Shown: positions 45,830 to 53,094 of the stretch, in pieces | Numbering within the stretch: the first letter of the stretch is position 1 | How the letters are laid out: every line of letters starts with the position of its first letter | Assembly: GCA_024280885.1 (NCBI GenBank) | Contig: JAJRPF010000045.1 | Span: 296,126-360,125 of the forward strand | From: Planctomycetota bacterium | GTDB taxonomy: Bacteria > Planctomycetota > JAJSAM01 > JAJVHW01 | Direction: 5' to 3' | DNA length: 64,000 nt | Position numbers and translations under genes: made by a program | The notes under the pieces: model-generated | Told to the model about the DNA's origin: nothing | What the model saw: the letters and a program-made list of their open reading frames with translations, nothing else | The model's database searches: none

Positions 45830-45859
45830 GGCCCCGCAGTCACTTACGACTGCGGGGCC
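45830..45859. terminator. Terminator-like hairpin after the tRNA cluster
   Basis: GGCCCCGCAGTC (45830-45841) pairs perfectly with GACTGCGGGGCC (45848-45859) around a six-base loop, 13 bases after tRNA-Lys. A T-run is missing on the plus strand. It is well placed to end the tRNA transcript. Confidence 0.75.
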
Positions 45860-46409
45860 GCGTGCGTTGGCGGCCCGCGAATGGCGGTCGCATGACGCGT
45901 GTATGCAGAATTCTTCCGTTTCTGCGCGCCGCGAGGGCGATCAGCGTGTCGGAGCGTGCGTCGATCAGGCGGGCACCCCGACAGGGCGCAGCGGGTCCGT
46001 CGTCTGCTAGACCTCGCGCCTCTGGACCGCCGGACGTTCACATTCCGATAGCCGCACGGGCCGCAGCGGTAGTGACAGAACCGTGTCACATCCCCCTTGG
46101 TGCGATCAGGCGCAACTCCGCCCACGTCCGTCGTGCGACCATCTCGGCGTGGACCCGAGCAGCCTCGCCGACCTGCGCTAGACGTGCCCCCGCTGCGGCT
46201 ACTCGCTGCGCGTAGAAGGGCCGCTCGACTCGTCGTTCGAGTTGTTCCTCGCCCGAACGGACTTGCATCTCAAGAAGACGTGTTCTCGGCTGCGCGATAT
46301 CCGTCACCCAGTCGACCGCTGACGTTACGCCGCGTTGGCATTCGCCCTGCGCACCCCCGTAGGCTGGCTCCGGACGTGCGGGCTGTCCACCCGCACGCCT
46401 GAGGGGGGG
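45860..46409. other. 550-bp region without a supported gene
   Basis: No reading frame here has both a credible start and a recognisable product. A short plus-strand frame (46149-46322) starts at GTG, hits TAG at 46179-46181 and then encodes T-C-P-R-C-G-Y-S-L-R-V-E-G, like the N-terminus of planctomycete zinc-ribbon membrane proteins. It has no second cysteine pair and looks like a gene remnant. Confidence 0.5.
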
Positions 46410-46412
46410 ATG

Positions 46413-47597
46413 ATGAGTGCAGACCGAATTCGGCAAGCATCGCGTGCGTGCTGTGCTGCCGTGCTGATGTTGGTCGCCGGAGCTTGCTCACACGCTCCGG
46501 AGGATGACTCCGCCGCAACGCCGACTGTCTCGGTCTCCGCCGCACCTGACGACGCGGCGGAGCCGATACCGGACGTGGAGCCCGCCCAGGGCGTTCTACT
46601 GTTGCTCCTCGCTGCTGAACAAGGCGACGCCGACGCCCAGAACGACCTCGGCGTCAGCTACCACGACGGCGATGGCGTGCCGAAGGACTTGGTCGAAGCC
46701 GTCAAGTGGTTCCGACTCGCTGCTGAGCGAGGCAACGACCGAGCCCAGTTCAACCTCAGCGCCAGCTATGCCAAGGGCGAGGGCGTGCCGAAGGACTTGG
46801 TCGAAGCCGTCAAGTGGCTTCGCCTCGCTGCTGAGCGAGGCAACGACCGAGCTCAGTTCAACCTCGGCACCAGCTATGCCAAGGGCTCGGGCGCGCCGAA
46901 GGACTTCGTTGAAGCCGTCAAATGGTTCCGCCTCGCTGCTGAGCGAGGCAACGCCCGAGCCCAGTCCTACCTCGGCGTCAGCTATGCCGAGGGCGAGGGC
47001 GTGCCGAAGGACGCGGCGGAGGCCATCAAGTGGTATCGCCTCGCCGCTGAGCAAGGCGACGCCGACGCCCAGTCCAACCTCGGCTGGAGCTACTTCAACG
47101 GCGAGGGCGTGCCGAAGGACTTCGTCGAAGCCGTCAAGTGGTATCGCCTCGCTGCTGAGCAAGGCGACGCCGACGCCCAATTCAACCTCGGCGTCAGCTA
47201 TGCCGAGGGCGAGGGCGTGCCGGAGGACGCGACCGAGGCCGTCAAGTGGTATCGCCTCGCCGCTGAGCAAGGCGACGCCGACGCCCAGTCCAGCCTCGGC
47301 TGGAGCTACTTCAACGGCGATGGCGTGCCGAAGAACGCGGCGGAAGCCGTCAAGTGGAATCGCCTCGCCGCTGAGCAAGGCCACGCCGGGGCCCAAACCA
47401 ACCTCGGCTGCTACTACGCCCGCGGCTTGGGCGTGCGGAAGGACGCGGTGCTGGCGCACTCATGGTTCAGCGTCGCAGCGGCCCACGGGAACGAGTCGGC
47501 ACGCGACAACCTGAAGATCCTCGAACGGCAGATGACGGCAGGCCAGATCGCCGAAGCGCAGAGGATCTCGCGCGAATTTCGGGCGCGGGCTAGGTGA
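46413..47597 (+). CDS. Sel1-repeat lipoprotein
   Basis: The start is one of two adjacent ATGs (46410 or 46413) behind GAGGGGGG. The product, about 394 residues, has a lipobox V-A-G-A-C near residue 21. About eight 36-residue Sel1-like repeats follow (A-E-Q-G-D-A-D-A-Q-F-N-L-G-V-S-Y), then a last diverged repeat and a charged tail. Sel1 repeats are TPR-related solenoids that bind proteins, and many bacterial members sit at the envelope or in host-interaction factors. The 108-bp coding units are very similar, suggesting recent expansion. A partner is not evident from the neighbours. Confidence 0.9.
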   Translation: MSADRIRQASRACCAAVLMLVAGACSHAPEDDSAATPTVSVSAAPDDAAEPIPDVEPAQGVLLLLLAAEQGDADAQNDLGVSYHDGDGVPKDLVEAVKWFRLAAERGNDRAQFNLSASYAKGEGVPKDLVEAVKWLRLAAERGNDRAQFNLGTSYAKGSGAPKDFVEAVKWFRLAAERGNARAQSYLGVSYAEGEGVPKDAAEAIKWYRLAAEQGDADAQSNLGWSYFNGEGVPKDFVEAVKWYRLAAEQGDADAQFNLGVSYAEGEGVPEDATEAVKWYRLAAEQGDADAQSSLGWSYFNGDGVPKNAAEAVKWNRLAAEQGHAGAQTNLGCYYARGLGVRKDAVLAHSWFSVAAAHGNESARDNLKILERQMTAGQIAEAQRISREFRARAR

Positions 47598-47684
47598 GCC
47601 GCCCCGCCGACAGACTGGGCCTCGGAATGGTCGGGCTCTTGCGACTCCGGCGGAAGCTGAAGAAGCACCACTCGGCGTAGCGCG

Positions 47685-48359
47685 TCAACGAGCGCCGTCG
47701 TTTCTGGCAGCAGCCTCCTCGGCGATCAACGCTGCGTGTGACCGATGTAACTCCGCGCCGAAGGCATCTGTATTCCGTCGTAATGAGCCCTGGAACCAGT
47801 TGAACGCCATTCTCACCACTTCGGCTTCGTCGCTGGACATGGAGAAGTCCTCGAGCGACTCCGGGTGGGTGAGTCGGTTCCTGATGGCTGCGGCCTTCCT
47901 GAACGCCTCCCAGCCTGCCCCGTGGATGTCGAGGTTGAACCCGGGCGCCCACGTCTCGCTAGCGGCGCGAAACGCGAGCCGCAACGACGTGTAGCGATCA
48001 AGCGAACGCGGCTTCTCCTCTACCTCTCCAGTGTTCTTGACGCTCACGTTCACGCCGCGCAGAGCCAACTCCTGGACGGCTGTTAGGCGCTCGGGGAACA
48101 GGAGCGTGAACCTCTTGAGCCACCCGACGTCGGACTCCATACTCGCGAACTGGGAACGAATGAGAACGCGCCGCGTCGCTTCGGTGCTCTCCGAGGAAGA
48201 ACCTTCGCCCCACGCGCCGACCAACAACTTGAGCTCCTCCAGGAACTTCGCGTTTGTTGCCCTACGCTCGGACATGGCGGTCGTCAGCCGTGCGGTCAGT
48301 TCCGAGTCTCGGAGATCGAACGTAGGGGGCGCGGAGTCGTCGTGCGTCGTGTTGCCCAT
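47685..48359 (-). CDS. Unknown protein with HEPN-like RN-x3-H motif
   Basis: This 224-residue protein is mostly helical with no signal or membrane segment. I do not recognise a named family. Residues 160-165 read R-N-R-L-T-H, followed by P-E, which fits the R-x4-6-H active-site pattern of HEPN domains, many of which are RNases in toxin-antitoxin and abortive-infection systems. The context (A-F-R-K-A-A-A-I before the motif) is an amphipathic helix as expected. There is no adjacent nucleotidyltransferase or obvious antitoxin gene. It could equally be a non-catalytic HEPN-like scaffold. Confidence 0.5.
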   Translation of the reverse strand: MGNTTHDDSAPPTFDLRDSELTARLTTAMSERRATNAKFLEELKLLVGAWGEGSSSESTEATRRVLIRSQFASMESDVGWLKRFTLLFPERLTAVQELALRGVNVSVKNTGEVEEKPRSLDRYTSLRLAFRAASETWAPGFNLDIHGAGWEAFRKAAAIRNRLTHPESLEDFSMSSDEAEVVRMAFNWFQGSLRRNTDAFGAELHRSHAALIAEEAAARNDGAR

Positions 48360-48555
48360 CCATGAAGTCTATGCATCCGGGCCGACCTCAGATTGCACAG
48401 TGTGCAACTTCGCGCCCCTCGCGCCCCTCGCGCGCGACGTGCGGTCGCACTGACGGAAGCGGCCCCGGACCTGCTTGAGCGGGCGATTGAATGCGTAGGC
48501 GCTGCAGCGCGAGACGCACGCCGCCCGGCGGAGGCCTGCTACCGTCGCTCGCCAC

Positions 48556-49491
48556 ATGCCCAACCCACCCGCCCGGACCATCGCCATTCTCGCCGTCGGG
48601 ACTCTCGCTGTCTCGACGGCCGCGCCGCTGATCAAGCTGGCACAGATGCCGGCGGTGGCCGTCGCCGGTTGGCGATGTCTGCTCTGCGGTCTGATCTACG
48701 CCGCGGTCCGGCCGAAGGAACTGCGCGCGCTACGGACGATGGGCCGCCGGGACGCTGCGCGGTTGGCGCTCGGCAGCGTGCTGCTCGCGGCGCACTTCGC
48801 GCTCTGGATCTCGGCGTTCGATCACACGTCGTATGCGTCGGCGGTGCTGCTGCTCGTCATGCAACCGGTCTTCGGCGCGCTGCTCGGGATGCTCTGTCTG
48901 GGGGAACGCCACGGCGCACGGACGTGGATCGCTCTGGCGGGGTCGGCCGGCGGGCTGGCGTTGCTCGTGCGCGGCGATCTGGACCAGCCGGGCGGATTAT
49001 TCGGCGACGGCCTCGCGGTCGCAGCCTGCCTGACCATCGCGTTCTTCTATCTGGCCGTACGCCCGCTCCGTGCGCGTTACCCCTTCGCCCCCTTCATGGC
49101 CAGCTGCTATGGATTGGCGGGGCTGCTACTCGGCGCGGTCTCCATCGCCATCGGCTCGCCGCTGATCGGTTTCCCCGACGCGAGTTGGGGCTACCTCGCG
49201 GCGTTGGTGCTGATCCCGACCGTCGTCGGCCACGCATGTTTCAATTGGGCCATCCCGCGGGTGCGCTTCTTCACCATCAATCTTCTGATCGTGCTCGAAC
49301 CCGCAATCGCCATCCTGCTCGGAGTCGCCTTCCTCGACGAACGCGCGACGCCATTGCAGTTGGGCGGCGGCGCGCTCCTCGGGTTGGCGGTAGTGGCGGG
49401 CCTGGGTGGCAGGCGCCCGGAGAAAGAACGCGAAGAAGTCGAAGAAGCACGGTCCGAAGAAGAACGATCCCGCGGAGAACCAGGCACGTGA
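48556..49491 (+). CDS. EamA/DMT-family transporter
   Basis: This 311-residue inner-membrane protein has ten predicted helices in two EamA repeats. The first ends near A-L-L-G-M-L-C-L-G-E-R-H and the second near A-I-L-L-G-V-A-F-L-D-E-R; the paired G-E-R/D-E-R closings are typical of the drug/metabolite transporter superfamily. A charged tail (E-K-E-R-E-E-V-E-E-A) follows the last helix. Members export amino acids or other metabolites, and the substrate here is unknown. Its stop overlaps the GTG of the uracil-DNA glycosylase gene. Confidence 0.88.
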   Translation: MPNPPARTIAILAVGTLAVSTAAPLIKLAQMPAVAVAGWRCLLCGLIYAAVRPKELRALRTMGRRDAARLALGSVLLAAHFALWISAFDHTSYASAVLLLVMQPVFGALLGMLCLGERHGARTWIALAGSAGGLALLVRGDLDQPGGLFGDGLAVAACLTIAFFYLAVRPLRARYPFAPFMASCYGLAGLLLGAVSIAIGSPLIGFPDASWGYLAALVLIPTVVGHACFNWAIPRVRFFTINLLIVLEPAIAILLGVAFLDERATPLQLGGGALLGLAVVAGLGGRRPEKEREEVEEARSEEERSRGEPGT

Positions 49492-50540
49492 GCAGCAGCG
49501 ACGACCCGCGAAGCGAACTGGCCCGAATAGCGCGCGCTGCACGCCTGCTCGTCGCCGGAGAACGCGAGGGCGGGATCGTAGCCATCACGGGGATGCCGGG
49601 CGCCGCGCCGCGTCTCGTCGGCCCGGACTCGGTCGGCTCGCATGTGGTCCCTGCGAACAGGTCCGGCGGCTCGGGCAGTCCGGGCAACTCGGGCCGAGGG
49701 GAGAGCGGCGGCGGTCGTCCTGCCCCATCGCGAGGCGCCGTGCCTACGAGTCAGGGCAGCGGCGCTGCGCGGGCCCCCGAGACGGGGCAGATCGGCCTCT
49801 CCGGACGCGCCGCCGCGGCCGCGGCCGCTGGGGCGATCGCCGTGGGGACCACGCCGTCACCGGCCCCCGGCGCGGCGCCTGCGCGACCAGTCGCAAGGCC
49901 GCAATCGGAGCCCGGCGCCCACTTCACGCCGAACGTGCGGCCCCTCGACCTCCCCGCAGACTGCCTCTCCGCTTTCGGCGACCTTCCGGCGCGGATCGAG
50001 GCGTGCCGCGACTGTGTGCTGGGGGGCTCGCGCACACAGACGGTCTTCGGCGAGGGCGCGATTCCGGCCGAGCTGGTCTTCTGCGGCGAGGCCCCGGGGT
50101 ACGACGAGGACCGTAGCGGCCGCCCGTTCGTGGGTGCGGCGGGCGAATTGCTCAGCGCCATGATCGAGCGCGGGCTGCGCATGCGCCGCGAGGACGTCTT
50201 CATCCTGAACACGTTGAAGTGTCGCCCCCCGCGCAATCGCGCGCCGCTCCCCGCCGAGGTGAAGGCCTGCCGCCCGCATCTCGAAGAGCAACTGGCGGTC
50301 CTCCGACCCAAGGTGATCGTGGCACTCGGTAATCATGCCGTGCGCGCCGTCCTCGGCGAGAGCTCCGACGTCGCGAAGATGGGGATCACGAAGATCCGCG
50401 GGCAGATCATCGACGCGCTCGGCACGAAGGTCATCCCCACGTTCCATCCCGCATATCTGCTGCGCAATCCGGCGGCGAAGCGCGATGCGTGGCAGGATCT
50501 ACAGACCGTGATGCGGGTCCTCGGCAAACCCCTCCGCTGA
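49488..50540 (+). CDS. Uracil-DNA glycosylase, family 4 type
   Basis: This iron-sulfur uracil-DNA glycosylase removes uracil from DNA as the first step of base excision repair. From the GTG at 49488, which overlaps the previous stop as GTGA, it has 350 residues. The first 165 or so are low complexity (G/S/P/A rich) and probably disordered. The catalytic domain then shows C-R-D-C, G-E-A-P-G-Y-D-E-D, F-V-G-A-A-G, N-T-L-K-C-R-P-P and A-C-R-P-H, giving the four cluster cysteines, and the C-terminal H-P-A-Y-L-L motif. The open frame extends 1 kb upstream across the transporter gene but that part is a shadow. Confidence 0.93.
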   Translation: MSSSDDPRSELARIARAARLLVAGEREGGIVAITGMPGAAPRLVGPDSVGSHVVPANRSGGSGSPGNSGRGESGGGRPAPSRGAVPTSQGSGAARAPETGQIGLSGRAAAAAAAGAIAVGTTPSPAPGAAPARPVARPQSEPGAHFTPNVRPLDLPADCLSAFGDLPARIEACRDCVLGGSRTQTVFGEGAIPAELVFCGEAPGYDEDRSGRPFVGAAGELLSAMIERGLRMRREDVFILNTLKCRPPRNRAPLPAEVKACRPHLEEQLAVLRPKVIVALGNHAVRAVLGESSDVAKMGITKIRGQIIDALGTKVIPTFHPAYLLRNPAAKRDAWQDLQTVMRVLGKPLR

Positions 50541-50611
50541 CGAGTGCACGCGCGAGGGCGCGCGCTGCTAGTATCCGTGCGCGCCGTGCCAACCAGCGGG
50601 CGACAACCGAC

Positions 50612-52978
50612 GTGGCCGAACCGAATCCAATCTGGGGACTCCATCTCGCGCCCGGCGCTCTCGCCGGTGCGCTGGTTCTGCGTACGGATTCGGGCTACGA
50701 GGTAGTCGAGACGTTCACCTCGGCGGCGCCCACCGATGCCGCCGGGCTGCAGGCCGCCGCTGTCGCCGTGCTGGGGCGGCGGGGCGTGCGAGGCCGCGCC
50801 GCCCTCGTCGCCGCCGCCGACCATTCGTGCACCGTGCGGACCTGTCAGATCCCGAGCGAGGAGCTCTACCTCAACGAAGAGGAGATCTTCCACCAGCTAC
50901 ACGATTTCGCGCCGTTTGAGCCGGGCGCCGGACATCTCCTGTACGTCGCGACGGGCAAGGCCGACGCGCGCCGCTTTCTCCTGGCAGGAATCCCCTTCGC
51001 AGCCCACGAGGAGATCGAGGACCTCGCGCAGGCGCTCGACGGTCGGTATCACGGGATCGGACTCGCGACGTCGGTGACGTTTGTGGGGGCTCTCGCGCTC
51101 GGGCTGGTCGGCGACCGGGGCTATCTCGTCCACGTTCAGGCGCGGCTGACGGCGGTCCTCGCGATCGACGGGGAGCGGCTGCGGCGCTATCTACTGCCGG
51201 TGGGGATCGAGCAGTGCGCTGAGAGTGCCGACGTCGCGGCGCTCCTCGCCACCGACATCCTTCGGACCACCGCGTACCACGTCGAGCAAGCGCGCCGCCA
51301 GGAACTCGACGAACACGCGGACGAGACGCCGGACATTGTTCTCGTGGGAGCGACAGCGGCGCAGGCGCGCGCGTTGGTCGGTCCGGCTCTCGGCCGGAGA
51401 CTCGCTGCGGTGGAGCTTCGTCATGGCACAGGAGAGACAGTCTCCGGTGCCAACGGAGCACGCCTCGACCACGACGCCGCGCTCGCCTGCGTCGGCGCTC
51501 TCGGCGCAGCGCTCCAGGCGTTTCGCCCGCCCGAAGCTCGCCTCGTACTCCGACACCCGCCAACGGAGGTCCCTGAGTACCGCGAAACCACGTCGCGCGG
51601 GTGGCTCACCAGCGCGGCGGCGATTGTCGTCATCTGCGGACTGGCGGCCGCCGGGTGGATGGCCTTCTCGGGCGGAGCCGAGAAGCACGACGATCGGCGC
51701 GGCAAGACGAGCATGCTCCCGTCCACCAAAGCGGACGCGTCACCCGGCACCGCCACGGGTGCAGACGACGCGCGCGCTGCTCTCGACGATCTCGCCCTGC
51801 GCGAGACCGCGCTCCGCTGCGCCGTCGCCGCCTCCGCGGCACTTGGCTCCGGCACTCCCGCGCTCGAGAGCAGCGCATTCAGCATCGACAGCGGCGCCGA
51901 GTACCTGCGCTGGACGTTGTTCGCCACGGTGGAGGGTCCCATCTCCGCAAGCGTCCGGCGCGACGCGCGCGCGGCGGTGGAGCGCATTCCCGGCGTGGAG
52001 CAGATCAGTGTCGACGTCGTCGATGGCGCGCTCCGCATCCGAGGACGGTCCCCGCTTGCGGGGGTCCCGGATGCCGGCGATGGAGATCGCGTTGTCGAGC
52101 CACGACTCAGGCGCCCCATCGCTGGAGAGACTGTCGTAGAGCAGATCGCGGGGATGACGGTGCCAGAGCGGATCGCCCGTGTGCTCCTCGGGCGTGACGC
52201 CGACTCCGGCCCTCCCGTGGCATTGACCGCGGCGGAGCACGCGTTCGCCGAGTCGCGCTTCGCCGCCCTCACGGAGTTGCTCGACTACCTACCCCGGCGC
52301 GAGCAACCAGCCGCCTGGAGTCTCGGCGCCCAGGCGGACGGCAGCGTGACGTTCCAGTTCGCCGCCCCTCTCAACGCGGCGACCAAGATCGAGCGGCGGC
52401 GCATCCCTGACGACGAGGGACTCCCTGGCGAAGAGTGGATCGAAGTCGGCCGCATTGACGCCGGCGCGACCGAGTTCACGGACGAGGTCCCCGGAGCATC
52501 GGGACGCTATGCGTGGCGCCTGCGCGGCAAGAACACGAACGCGTCGCCTACTCTCGAAGCCGACGTCGCCATCGCAGTCGACATCGAGCTCGTCGCGGTG
52601 GGCGACAATCCCCCCTCCGCCGACTTCGTCCTGCGCCGCCGATTTGGCGGAGAGACGGTCACGACGTCGGTGCGCGTGGTGGTCGGTGAGACGATCGCAG
52701 GCACGGATCACGCGACGAGCCTGACCTTCGCGACGGGATTCAGGCTCGTGACCATCGTGTCACGCATCGAGGAGGAAGCGTCCACGATCACCGTCCCGCG
52801 CTTCCGGCCTGACGGCAAGATCGAGCGTGATGAGGATGGCGCGCCGCGCCTGATCGAGCGGCCTGGAACGCGCTCCATCAGGGTCTTCGAGGTGAGCGCG
52901 GAAGACACCGCAAGAGACCCAACAAAAGACCCAACGGCTGAAGCCAGAACTTGGGTTCGAAAAATGACAGACAGGTGA
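50612..52978 (+). CDS. PilM-like membrane protein upstream of secretin
   Basis: The GTG at 50612 gives 788 residues. Residues about 1-320 start I-W-G-L-H-L-A-P-G-A-L-A-G-A-L-V and have the alternating alpha/beta layout of actin-like PilM/GspL cytoplasmic domains. One membrane helix (A-A-I-V-V-I-C-G-L-A-A-A-G-W-M-A-F) lies near 332-352. The periplasmic part includes a PilN-like stretch and a fibronectin-III-like module ending R-Y-A-W-R-L-R-G-K-N. It would link cytoplasm to periplasm beside the secretin encoded 116 bp downstream, as PilM/N/O do in type IV pili. No pilin or PilB-type ATPase gene is near. The PilM assignment rests on pattern and context. Confidence 0.55.
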   Translation: MAEPNPIWGLHLAPGALAGALVLRTDSGYEVVETFTSAAPTDAAGLQAAAVAVLGRRGVRGRAALVAAADHSCTVRTCQIPSEELYLNEEEIFHQLHDFAPFEPGAGHLLYVATGKADARRFLLAGIPFAAHEEIEDLAQALDGRYHGIGLATSVTFVGALALGLVGDRGYLVHVQARLTAVLAIDGERLRRYLLPVGIEQCAESADVAALLATDILRTTAYHVEQARRQELDEHADETPDIVLVGATAAQARALVGPALGRRLAAVELRHGTGETVSGANGARLDHDAALACVGALGAALQAFRPPEARLVLRHPPTEVPEYRETTSRGWLTSAAAIVVICGLAAAGWMAFSGGAEKHDDRRGKTSMLPSTKADASPGTATGADDARAALDDLALRETALRCAVAASAALGSGTPALESSAFSIDSGAEYLRWTLFATVEGPISASVRRDARAAVERIPGVEQISVDVVDGALRIRGRSPLAGVPDAGDGDRVVEPRLRRPIAGETVVEQIAGMTVPERIARVLLGRDADSGPPVALTAAEHAFAESRFAALTELLDYLPRREQPAAWSLGAQADGSVTFQFAAPLNAATKIERRRIPDDEGLPGEEWIEVGRIDAGATEFTDEVPGASGRYAWRLRGKNTNASPTLEADVAIAVDIELVAVGDNPPSADFVLRRRFGGETVTTSVRVVVGETIAGTDHATSLTFATGFRLVTIVSRIEEEASTITVPRFRPDGKIERDEDGAPRLIERPGTRSIRVFEVSAEDTARDPTKDPTAEARTWVRKMTDR

Positions 52979-53094
52979 CGAGGCGGTTCTAGTACAACCT
53001 CCGGCCAAGGAAGACGTAGCTAGTGCACTCCGGTCGCCGCCACGAGGCGAACGGCGTGCTCGCTGGGATACCCCATTACGGGAGGGGCTTAGGA

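Noticed and set aside
45844..46215. Small frames between tRNA-Lys and the Sel1 lipoprotein
   Set aside because: Composition is arginine/proline rich on both strands, without starts, ribosome-binding sites or recognisable domains, apart from the zinc-ribbon remnant reported separately.
48393..49487. Single 715-residue frame joining transporter-region sequence to the glycosylase
   Set aside because: The upstream part is an out-of-frame shadow of the EamA gene; the real start is the GTG overlapping that gene's stop.
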